Shown here: piece after piece, positions 27,106 through 38,129 of the stretch
Numbering within the stretch: the first letter of the stretch is position 1
Layout of the letters: each line of letters starts with the position of its first letter
Assembly (NCBI RefSeq): GCF_051401765.1
Contig: NW_027480422.1
Coordinates: 21,656,001 to 21,720,000, forward strand
Reading direction: 5' to 3'
Source of the DNA: Calliopsis andreniformis
Taxonomy: Eukaryota > Arthropoda > Insecta > Hymenoptera > Andrenidae
DNA length: 64,000 bases
Notes under the pieces: generated by a model
What the model saw: the letters and a program-made list of their open reading frames with translations, nothing else
What the model was told of the DNA's origin: nothing
Database searches by the model: none
Position numbers and translations under genes: made by a program

Positions 27106-28765
27106 TAAGTCCCTAACTATTCGGTCTGGTAGAGCAACGCCCTAGACTGAAGCCTAGGTTGCCCGGAACGTAGAAATGACCATTACTTCCACACTGTTTG
27201 CAATTATTCATATGATACAGTGGAAAAACTGTTATATTTATATTGTATTTTATGCTTCTGGCATTGACTTCTAAGGCCCTAACTATTCGATGTGGTGGAG
27301 CAACGCCCTAGAGTGAAGCCTAGGTTGCCCGGAACGTAGAAATGACCATAGCTTACACACTGGTTGCAATTATTCATATTATACAGTGGAAAAACTGTTG
27401 TATTTATATTGTATTTTATGCTTCTGGCATTGTCATCTAAGGCCCTATCGATTCGATGTGGTGGAGCAACGACCTAGAGTGAAGCCTAGGTTGCCCGGAA
27501 CGTAGAAATGACCATAGCCTTCACACTGGTTGCAATTATTCCTGTTATACAAGGGAAAAACTGTTGTACTTATATTGTATTTTATGCTTCTAGCGTTGAC
27601 TTCTTAGGCCCAAGCTATTCGATCTGGTGGAGCAACGTCCTGGATTGAAGCCTAGGCTACCCGGAACGTAGACATGACCAGTACTTTCACACTGGTTGCA
27701 GTTATTCCTGTTATACAATGGAAAAACTGTTGCATTTTTATTGTATTTTATGCTTCTGGCGTTGTATACAAAGTCCCTAACTATTCGATCTGGTGGAGAA
27801 ACGCCCTGGAGTTAAGCCTAGGTTGCCCGGAACGTAGAAATGACCATAGCTTTCATACTGGTTGCAATTATTCGTTTTATACGATGGAAAAACTGTTGCA
27901 TTTATTATGTATTTGGTGCTCCTGTCGTTGACTTCTTAGGCCCTAGCTATTGGATCTGGTGGACCAACGCCCTAGAGTGAAGCCTAGGTTGCCCTGAACG
28001 TAGAAATGACCATAACATTCATACTGGTTGCAATTATGCGTTTTATAGGATGGAAAAACTGTTGTATTTTTATTTCATTTTATGCTTCGGGCGTTGACTC
28101 GAAAGTCCCTGACTATTCGGTCTGGTGGTGCAACGCCCTAGAGTGAAGCCTAGGTTGCCCGGAACGTGGAAATGACCATCACCTTCACTCTGGTTGCAAT
28201 TATTCCTGTTATACGATGGAAAAACTGTTGTATTTATATTATATTTTATGCTTCAGGCGTTGACTTCTAAGGCCGTAGCTATTCGATGTGGTGGATCAAC
28301 GCCCTAGACTGAAGCCTAGGATGCCCGGAACGTAGAAATGACCATTACTTCCACACTGTTTGCAATTATTCATATTATACAGTGGAAAAACTGTTGTATT
28401 TATATTATATTTTATGCTTCAGGCGTTGACTTCTAAGGCCGTAGCTATTCGATGTGGTGGAGCAACGCCCTAGAGTGAAGCCTAGGCTGCCCGGAATGTA
28501 GAAATGACCAGTACTTTCACACTGGTTGCAGTTATGTCTGTTATACAATGGAAAAACTGTTGCATTTTTATTGTATTTTATGCTTCTGCCGTTGTATTCA
28601 AAGTCCCCAACTATTCGATCTGGTGGAGCAACGCCCTGGAGTTAAGCCTAGGTTGCCCGGAACGTAGAAATGACCACAACTTTCACACTGGTTGCAATTA
28701 TTCCTTCTATACAATGAAAAAACTGTGATACCTATTTTGTATTTTATGCTTCGGGCATTGACTTC
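27106..28765 (+). repeat. 10-monomer HOR, relative copy (1660 bp)
   Basis: Same monomer order as 31421-33080 and 33081-34740: TAAGTCCCTAACTATTCGG with GGTAGAGC; CATATGATACAGTGG; GCATTGTCATCTAAGG; TATCGATTCGATGTGG; TTCTTAGGCCCAAGC; GTAGACATGACCAGTAC; CATTTATTATGTATTTGGTG; GACTCGAAAGTCCC; ATTATATTTTATG; TTATGTCTGTTATACAATGG. It differs from the tandem pair near 28390-28500 (TATATTATATTTTATGCTTCAGG replaces TATATTGTATTTTATGCTTCTGG) and in GACCACAACTTTC at 28671. Confidence 0.82.
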
Positions 28766-29300
28766 TAAGGCCCTAACTATTCGATGTGGTGGAGCAACGC
28801 CCTAGAGTGAAGCCTAGGTTGCCCGGAACGTAGAAATGACCATAGCTTTCACACTGGTTGCAATTATTCCTGTTATACAAGGGAAAAACTGTTGTACTTA
28901 TATTGTATTTTATGCTTCTAGCGTTGACTTCTTAGGCCCAAGCTATTCGATCTGGTGGAGCAACGCCCTGGATTGAAGCCTAGGCTACCCGGAACGTAGA
29001 CATGACCAGTACTTTCACACTGGTTGCAGTTATTCCTGTTATACAATGGAAAAACTGTTGCATTTTTATTGTATTTTATGTTTCTGCCGTTGTATTCAAA
29101 GTCCCCAACTATTCGATCTGGTGGAGCAACGCCCTGGAGTTAAGCCTAGGTTGCCCGGAACGTAGAAATGACCATAACTTTCACACTGGTTGCAATTATT
29201 CCTTCTATACAATGAAAAAACTGTGATACCTATTTTGTATTTTATGCTTCGGGCGTTGACTTCTAAGGCACTAACAATTCGATCTGGTGGAGCAACGCCC
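28766..29300 (+). repeat. Mosaic monomers, including a within-monomer recombinant
   Basis: About three units. The monomer starting near 29002 begins like the one at 27674 (GTAGACATGACCAGTAC, GTTATTCCTG, preceded by GGCCCAAGCTATTCG) and ends like the one at 34479 or 23691 (TTATGTTTCTGCCG, AAGTCCCCAACTATTCG). The switch lies between about 29033 and 29078. Confidence 0.75.
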
Positions 29301-31420
29301 AACAGTGAAACCTAGGTTGCCCGGAACGTAGAAATGAACATTACTTTCACACTGGTTGCTATTATTCCTTTTATACGATGGAAAAACTGTTGTATTTTTA
29401 TTGTATTTTATGCTTCTGGCGTTGACTTCTAAGTCCCTAGCTATTCGATCTGGTGGAGCAACGCCCTAGAGCGAAATCTAGGTTGCCCGGAACGTTAAAA
29501 TGACCATTACTCCAACACTGTTTGCAATCATTCATATTATACAGTGGAAAAACTGTTGTATTTATATTGTATTTTATGCTTCTGCATTGACTTCTAAGAC
29601 CCTAACTATTCGATCTGGTGGAGCAACGCCCTGGAGTGAAGCCTAGGTTGCCCGGAACGTGGAAGCGACCATTACCTTCACACTGTCTGCGATTATTCAT
29701 TTTATACGATGGTAAAACTGTCGTACTTAAGTTGTATTTTATTCTCCTGGCGTTGAATTCTAAGTCCCTAGATATTCGATCTGGTGGAGCAACGCCCTGG
29801 ATTGATGCCTAGGCTACCCGGAACATAGAAATGACCAGTACTTTCACACTGGTTGCAGTTATTCCTGTTATACAATGGAAAAACTGTTGCATTTTTATTG
29901 TATTGTATGCTTCTGGCGTTGTATTCAAAGTCCCTAACTATTCGATCTGGTGGAGCAACGCCCTAGGGTGAAGCCTAGGGTGCCCGGAACGTAGAAATGA
30001 CCATGACTATCAGACTGGTTGCAATTATCCGTTTTATACGATGGAAAGAATGTTGCATTTATATTGTATTTTATAGTTATGGCGTTGTCTTCTAGGGCCG
30101 TAGCTATTGAATCTGGTGGACCAACGCCCTAGAGTGAAGCCTAGGGTGCCCGGAACGTAGAAATGACCATAACATTCATACTGGTTGCAATTATTCGTTT
30201 TATAGGTTGGAAAAACTGTTGTATATATATTGTACTTTATAGTTATGGCGTTGTCTTCTAGCGCCGTAGCTATTCGATATGGTTGAGCAACGCCCTAGAG
30301 TGAAGCCTAGGCTGCCCGGAACGTAGAAATGACCATAGCTTTCATACTGGTTGCAATTATTCGTTTTATACGATGGAAAAACTGTTGTATTTCTATTGCA
30401 TTTTATGCTTCTGGCGTTGACTTGTTAGGCCCTAACTATTCGAACTGGTATAAGAACGCCCTAGAGTGAAGCCTAGGTTGCCCGGAACGTAGTAACGGCC
30501 ATTACCTTCACACTGTTTGCGATTATTCATTTTACACGATGGTAAAACTGTTGTACTTGGGTTGTATATTATGCTTCAGGCGTTGACTTCTAAGGCCGTA
30601 GCTATTCGATGTGGTGGAGCAACGCCCTAGACTGAAGCCTAGGTTGCCCGGAACGTAGAAATGACCAGTACTTTCACACTGGTTGCAGTTATTCCTGTTA
30701 TACAATGGAAAAACTGTTGCATTTTTATTGTATTTTATGCTCCTGGCGTTGTATGCAAAGTCCCTGACTATTCGGTCTGGTGGAGCAACACCCTAGAGTG
30801 AAGCCTAGGTTGCCCGGGACGTAGTAGTGGCCATTGCCTTCACACTGTTTGCGATTATTCATTTTATACGATGGTAAAAGTGTTGTACTTGCGTTGTGTT
30901 TTATGCCTCTGGCCTTGACTTCTAAGGCCCTAACTATTCGATGTGGTGGAGCAACGCCCTAGAGTGAAATCTAGGTTGCCCGGAACGTAGAAATGTCCAT
31001 AGCTTTCACACTGGTTGCAATTATTCCTGTTATACAAGGGAAACACTGTTGTATTTATATTGTATTTTATGCTTCTGGCGTTGACTTCTTAGGCCCTAAC
31101 TATTCGATCTGGTAGAGCAACGCCCTAGAGTGAAGCCTAGGTTACCCGGATCGTCGAAATGACCAGTACTTTCACACTGGTTGCAGTTATTCCTGTTATA
31201 CAATCGAAGAACTGATGCATTTTTATTGTATTTTATGCTTCTAGCGTTGTATTCAAAGTCCCTAACTATTCGATCTGGTGGAGCGACGCCCTACAGTTAA
31301 GCCTAGGTTGCCCGGAACGTAGAAATGACCATATCTTACACACTGTTTGCAATGACTTCTGTTATACGATGGAGTAGCTGTTGTATTTATTTTGTATTTT
31401 ATGCTTCGGGCGTTGACTTG
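29301..31420 (+). repeat. 13-monomer relative of the 11-mer HOR
   Basis: The first nine monomers follow the order of the 11-mer (19333-21157). Next come GTAGTGGCCATTGCC, TGTCCATAGCTTTC, the CGAAGAACTGATGC monomer and the ATATCTTACACACTG monomer. In the 11-mer the corresponding stretch is compressed: a hybrid monomer starts GGGACGTAG like the first of these and ends GATCTGGTAGAGC like the second. The 11-mer therefore looks like a shortened derivative of this arrangement. Confidence 0.7.
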
Positions 31421-33080
31421 TAAGTCCCTAACTATTCGGTCTGGTAGAGCAACGCCCTAGACTGAAGCCTAGGTTGCCCGGAACGTAGAAATGACCATTA
31501 CTTCCACACTGTTTGCAATTATTCATATGATACAGTGGAAAAACTGTTGTATTTATATTGTATTTTATGCTTCTGGCATTGACTTCTAAGGCCCTAACTA
31601 TTCGATGTGGTGGAGCAACGCCCTAGAGTGAAGCCTAGGTTGCCCGGAACGTAGAAATGACCATAGCTTACACACTGGTTGCAATTATTCATATTATACA
31701 GTGGAAAAACTGTTGTATTTATATTGTATTTTATGCTTCTGGCATTGTCATCTAAGGCCCTATCGATTCGATGTGGTGGAGCAACGACCTAGAGTGAAGC
31801 CTAGGTTGCCCGGAACGTAGAAATGACCATAGCCTTCACACTGGTTGCAATTATTCCTGTTATACAAGGGAAAAACTGTTGTACTTATATTGTATTTTAT
31901 GCTTCTAGCGTTGACTCCTTAGGCCCAAGCTATTCGATCTGGTGGAGCAACGCCCTGGATTGAAGCCTAGGCTACCCGGAACGTAGACATGACCAGTACT
32001 TTCACACTGGTTGCAGTTATTCCTGTTATACAATGGAAAAACTGTTGCATTTTTATTGTATTTTATGCTTCTGGCGTTGTATACAAAGTCCCTAAGTATT
32101 CGATCTGGTGGAGAAACGCCCTGGAGTTAAGCCTAGGTTGCCCGGAACGTAGAAATGACCATAGCTTTCATACTGGTTGCAATTATTCGTTTTATACGAT
32201 GGAAAAACTGTTGCATTTATTATGTATTTGGTGCTCCTGTCGTTGACTTCTTAGGCCCTAGCTATTGGATCTGGTGGACCAACGCCCTAGAGTGAAGCCT
32301 AGGTTGCCCGGAACGTAGAAATGACCATAACATTCATACTGGTTGCAATTATGCGTTTTATAGGATGGAAAAACTGTTGTATTTTTATTTCATTTTATGC
32401 TTCGGGCGTTGACTCGAAAGTCCCTGACTATTCGGTCTGGTGGTGCAACGCCCTAGAGTGAAGCCTAGGTTGCCCGGAACGTGGAAATGACCATCACCTT
32501 CACTCTGGTTGCAATTATTCCTGTTATACGATGGAAAAACTGTTGTATTTATATTATATTTTATGTTTCAGGCGTTGACTTCTAAGGCCGTAGCTATTCG
32601 ATGTGGTGGATCAACGCCCTAGACTGAAGCCTAGGATGCCCGGAACGTAGAAATGACCATTACTTCCACACTGTTTGCAATTATTCATATTATACAGTGG
32701 AAAAACTGTTGTATTTATATTGTATTTTATGCTTCTGGCATTGTCATCTAAGGCCCTAACTATTCGATGTGGTGGAGCAACGCCCTAGAGTGAAGCCTAG
32801 GTTGCCCGGAATGTAGAAATGACCAGTACTTTCACACTGGTTGCAGTTATGTCTGTTATACAATGGAAAAACTGTTGCATTTTTATTGTATTTTATGTTC
32901 CTGCCGTTGTATTCAAAGTCCCCAACTATTCGATCTGGTGGAGCAACGCCCTGGAGTTAAGCCTAGGTTGCCCGGAACGTAGAAATGACCATAACTTTCA
33001 CACTGGTTGCAATTATTCCTTCTATACAATGAAAAAACTGTGATACCTATTTTGTATTTTATGCTTCGGGCGTTGACTTG
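31421..33080 (+). repeat. 10-monomer HOR, copy 1 (1660 bp)
   Basis: Exactly 10 x 166 bp, directly followed by copy 2. Private bases include GACTCCTTAGGCCC near 31914, TTATGTTTCAGGCG near 32575 and TTATGTTCCTGCCG near 32897. Confidence 0.9.
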
Positions 33081-34740
33081 TAAGTCCCTAACTATTCGGT
33101 CTGGTAGAGCAACGCCCTAGACTGAAGCCTAGGTTGCCCGGAACGTAGAAATGACCATTACTTCCACACTGTTTGCAATTATTCATATGATACAGTGGAA
33201 AAACTGTTATATTTATATTGTATTTTATGCTTCTGGCATTGACTTCTAAGGCCCTAACTATTCGATGTGGTGGAGCAACGCCCTAGAGTGAAGCCTAGGT
33301 TGCCCGGAACGTAGAAATGACCATAGCTTACACACTGGTTGCAATTATTCATATTATACAGTGGAAAAACTGTTGTATTTATATTGTATTTTATGCTTCT
33401 GGCATTGTCATCTAAGGCCCTATCGATTCGATGTGGTGGAGCAACGACCTAGAGTGAAGCCTAGGTTGCCCGGAACGTAGAAATGACCATAGCCTTCACA
33501 CTGGTTGCAATTATTCCTGTTATACAAGGGAAAAACTGTTGTACTTATATTGTATTTTATGCTTCTAGCGTTGACTTCTTAGGCCCAAGCTATTCGATCT
33601 GGTGGAGCAACGCCCTGGATTGAAGCCTAGGCTACCCGGAACGTAGACATGACCAGTACTTTCACACTGGTTGCAGTTATTCCTGTTATACAATGGAAAA
33701 ACTGTTGCATTTTTATTGTATTTTATGCTTCTGGCGTTGTATACAAAGTCCCTAAGTATTCGATCTGGTGGAGAAACGCCCTGGAGTTAAGCCTAGGATG
33801 CCCGGAACGTAGAAATGACCATAGCTTTCATACTGGTTGCAATTATTCGTTTTATACGATGGAAAAACTGTTGCATTTATTATGTATTTGGTGCTCCTGT
33901 CGTTGACTTCTTAGGCCCTAGCTATTGGATCTGGTGGACCAACGCCCTAGAGTGAAGCCTAGGTTGCCCGGAACGTAGAAATGACCATAACATTCATACT
34001 GGTTGCAATTATGCGTTTTATAGGATGGAAAAACTGTTGTATTTTTATTTCATTTTATGCTTCGGGCGTTGACTCGAAAGTCCCTGACTATTCGGTCTGG
34101 TGGTGCAACGCCCTAGAGTGAAGCCTAGGTTGCCCGGAACGTGGAAATGACCATCACCTTCACTCTGGTTGCAATTATTCCTGTTATACGATGGAAAAAC
34201 TGTTGTATTTATATTATATTTTATGCTTCAGGCGTTGACTTCTAAGGCCGTAGCTATTCGATGTGGTGGATCAACGCCCTAGACTGAAGCCTAGGATGCC
34301 CGGAACGTAGAAATGACCATTACTTCCACACTGTTTGCAATTAATCATATTATACAGTGGAAAAACTGTTGTATTTATATTGTATTTTATGCTTCTGGCA
34401 TTGTCATCTAAGGCCCTAACTATTCGATGTGGTGGAGCAACGCCCTAGAGTGAAGCCTAGGTTGCCCGGAATGTAGAAATGACCAGTACTTTCACACTGG
34501 TTGCAGTTATGTCTGTTATACAATGGAAAAACTGTTGCATTTTTATTGTATTTTATGTTTCTGCCGTTGTATTCAAAGTCCCCAACTATTCGATCTGGTG
34601 GAGCAACGCCCTGGAGTTAAGCCTAGGTTGCCCGGAACGTAGAAATGACCATAACTTTCACACTGGTTGCAATTATTCCTTCTATACAATGAAAAAACTG
34701 TGATACCTATTTTGTATTTTATGCTTCGGGCGTTGACTTC
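33081..34740 (+). repeat. 10-monomer HOR, copy 2 (1660 bp)
   Basis: Tandem copy at offset 1660. Private bases include GATGCCCGG near 33798, CAATTAATCATATT near 34342 and CTGTTATATTTATATTG near 33208; the last is shared with 27230, not with copy 1. After 34740 the sequence switches to CTATGGCCCTAACAATTCG, and the progenitor segment resumes. Confidence 0.9.
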
Positions 34741-35805
34741 TATGGCCCTAACAATTCGATCTGGTGGAGCAACGCCCAACAGTGAAACCTAGGTTGCCCG
34801 GAACGTAGAAATGAACATTACTTTCACACTGGTTGCTATTATTCCTTTTATACGATGGAAAAACTGTTGTATTTTTATTGTATTTTATGTTTCTGGCGTT
34901 GACTTCTAAGTCCCTAGCTATTCGATCTGGTGGAGCAACGCCCTAGAGCGAAATCTAGGTTGCCCGGAACGTTAAAATGACCATTACTCCAACACTGTTT
35001 GCAATTATTCATATTATACAGTGGAAAAACTGTTGTATTTATATTGTATTTTATGCTTCTACATTGACTTCTAAGACCCTAACTATTCGATCTGGTCGAG
35101 CAACGCCCTGGAGTGAAGCCTAGGTTGCCCGGAACGTGGAAGCGACCATTACCTTCACACTGTCTGCGATTATTCATTTTATACGATGGTAAAACTGTCG
35201 TACTTAAGTTGTATTTTATTCTCCTGGCGTTGAATTCTAAGTCCCTAGATATTCGATCTGGTGGAGCAACGCCCTGGATTGATGCCTAGGCTACCCGGAA
35301 CATAGAAATGACCAGTACTTTCACACTGGTTGCAGTTATTCCTGTTATACAATGGAAAAACTGTTGCATTTTTATTGTATTGTATGCTTCTGGCGTTGTA
35401 TTCAAAGTCCCTAACTATTCGATCTGGTGGAGCAACGCCCTAGGGTGAAGCCTAGGGTGCCCGGAACGTAGAAATGACCATAACATTCATACTGGTTGCA
35501 ATTATTCGTTTTATAGGTTGGAAAAACTGTTGTATATATATTGTACTTTATAGTTATGGCGTTGTCTTCTAGCGCCGTAGCTATTCGATATGGTTGAGCA
35601 ACGCCCTAGAGTGAAGCCTAGGCTGCCCGGAACGTAGAAATGACCATAGCTTTCATACTGGTTGCAATTTTTCGTTTTATACGATGGAAAAACTGTTGTA
35701 TTTCTATTGCATTTTATGCTTCTGGCGTTGACTTGTTAGGCCCTAACTATTCGAACTGGTATAAGAACGCCCTAGAGTGAAGCCTAGGTTGCCCGGAACG
35801 TAGTA
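34741..35805 (+). repeat. Lead-in monomers to the 14-mer HOR
   Basis: About six and a half units matching 23950-25017 at offset 10788 (GAACATTACTTTCAC, CTTCTACATTGAC, GATTGATGCCTAGG, TAGGGTGCCCGG, TATATATATTGTACTTTATAG, AACTGGTATAAGAACGCC). The switch into the amplified 14-mer lies just before 35806. Confidence 0.8.
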
Positions 35806-38129
35806 ATGGCCATTACCTTCACACTGTTTGCGATTATTCATTTTACACGATGGTAAAACTGTTGTACTTGGGTTGTATATTATGCTTCAGGCGTTGACTT
35901 CTAAGGCCGTAGCTATTCGATGTGGTGGAGCAACGCCCTAGACTGAAGCCTAGGTAGCCCGGAACGTAGAAATGACCAGTACTTTCACACTGGTTGGAGT
36001 TATTCCTGTTATACAATGGAAAAACTGTTGCATTTTTATTGTATTTTATGCTTATGGCCTTGTATTCAAAGTCCCTAACTATTCGATCTGGTGGAGGAAC
36101 GCCCTAGAGTTAAGCCAAGGTTGCCCGGAACGTAGAAATGACCATAACTTTCACACTGGTTGCAATCATTCGTTCTATACAATGGAAAAACTGCTCTCTT
36201 TATTTTGTATTTTATGCTTCGGGCGTTGACTTGTAAGTCCCTAACTATTCGGTCTGGTGGAGCAACGCCCTAGACTGAAGCCTAGGTTGCCCGGAACGTA
36301 GAAATGACCATTACTTCCACACTGTTTGCAATTATTCATATGATACAGTGGAAAAACTGTTGTATTTATATTGTATTTTATGCTTCTGGCATTGACTTCT
36401 AAGGCCCTAACTATTCGATGTGGTGGAGCAACGCCCTAGAGTGAAGCCTAGGTTGCCCGGAACGTAGAAATGACCATAGCTTACACACTGGTTGCAATTA
36501 GTCCTGTTATACAAGGGAAAAACTGTTGTACTTATATTGTATTTTATGCTTCTGGCGTTGACTTCTTAGGCCCTAACTATTCGATCTGGTGGAGCAACGC
36601 CCTAGAGTGAAGCCTAGGTTGCCCGGAACGTGGAAGTGACCATTACCTTCACACTGTTTGCGTTTATTCATTTTATACGATGGTAATGTTGTTGTACTTA
36701 AGTTGTATTTTATTCTTCTGGCGTTGAATTTTAAGTCCCTAGCTTTTCGACCCGGTGGAGCAATGCCCTGGAGTGAAGCCTAGGCTACCCGGAACGTAGA
36801 TATGACCAGTACTTTCACACTGGTTGCAGTTATTCCTGTTATACAATGGAAAAACTGTTGCATTTTTATTGTATTTTATGCTTCTGGCGTTGTATGCAAA
36901 GTCCCTGACTATTCGGTCTGGTGGAGCAACACCCTAGAGTGAAGCCTAGGTTGCCCGGGACGTAGTAGTGGCCATTGCCTTCACACTGTTTGCGATTATT
37001 CATTTTATACGATGGTAAAAGTGTTGTACTTGGGTTGTGTTTTATGCCTCTGGCCTTGACTTCTAAGGCCCTAACTATTCGATGTGGTGGAGCAACGCCC
37101 TAGAGTGAAATCTAGGTTGCCCGGAACGTAGAAATGTCCATAGCTTTCACACTGGTTGCAATTATTGCTGTTATACAAGGGAAACACTGTTGTATTTATA
37201 TTGTATTTTATGCTTCTGGCGTTGACTTCTTAGGCCCTAACTATTCGATCTGGTAGAGCAACGCCCTAGAGTGAAGCCTAGGTTACCCGGATCGTAGAAA
37301 TGACCAGTACTTTCACACTGGTTGCAGTTATTCCTGTTATACAATCGAAGAACTGATGCATTTTTATTGTATTTTATGCTTCTAGCGTTGTATTCAAAGT
37401 CCCTAACTATTCGATCTGGAGGAGCGACGCCCTACAGTTAAGCCTAGGTTGCCCGGAACGTAGAAATGACCATATCTTACACACTGTTTGCAATGATTTC
37501 TGTTATACGATGGAGTAGCTGTTGTATTTATATTGTATTTTATGCTTCTGGCGTAGACTTCTTAGGCCTTAACTATTCGATCTGTTGGAGCAACGCCCTA
37601 GAGTGAAGCCTAGGTTGCCCGGAACGTGGAAGTGACCATTACCTTCACACTGTTTGCGATTATTCATTTTATACGATGGTAAAACTGTTGTACTTAAGTT
37701 GTATTTTATTTTTCTGGCGTTGACTTCTAAGTCCCTAGCCATTCGATCTGGTGGAGCAACGCCCTAGAGTGAAGCCTAGGCTACCCGGAACGTAGAAATG
37801 ACCAGTACTTTCACACTGGTTGCAGTTATTCCTGTTATACAATGGAAAAACTGTTGCATTTTTATTGTATTTTATGCTTATGGCCTTGTATTCAAAGTCC
37901 CTAACTATTCGATCTGGTGGAGGAACGCCCTAGAGTTAAGCCAAGGTTGCCCAGAACGTAGAAATGACCATAACTTTCACACTGGTTGCAATTATTCGTT
38001 CTATACAATGGAAAAACTGTTCTCTTTATTTTGTATTTTATGCTTCGGGCGTTGACTTGTAAGTCCCTAACTATTCGGTCTGGTGGAGCAACGCCCTAGA
38101 CTGAAGCCTAGGTTGCCCGGAACGTAGTA
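35806..38129 (+). repeat. 14-monomer HOR, copy 1 (2324 bp)
   Basis: Exactly 14 x 166 bp. Monomer starts, by position and opening: 35806 ATGGCCATTACC; 35972 ACCAGTAC with TTGGAGTTATTCC; 36138 ACCATAACTTTC; 36304 ACCATTACTTCC; 36470 ACCATAGCTTAC; 36636 GTGACCATTACC with GCGTTTATTC; 36802 ACCAGTAC after GTAGAT; 36968 GTGGCCATTGCC; 37134 TGTCCATAGC; 37300 ACCAGTAC with CGAAGAACTGATGC; 37466 ACCATATCTTAC; 37632 GTGACCATTACC with GCGATTATTC; 37798 ACCAGTAC with GCTTATGGCC; 37964 ACCATAAC with GTTCTCTTTATTTTG. Confidence 0.93.
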
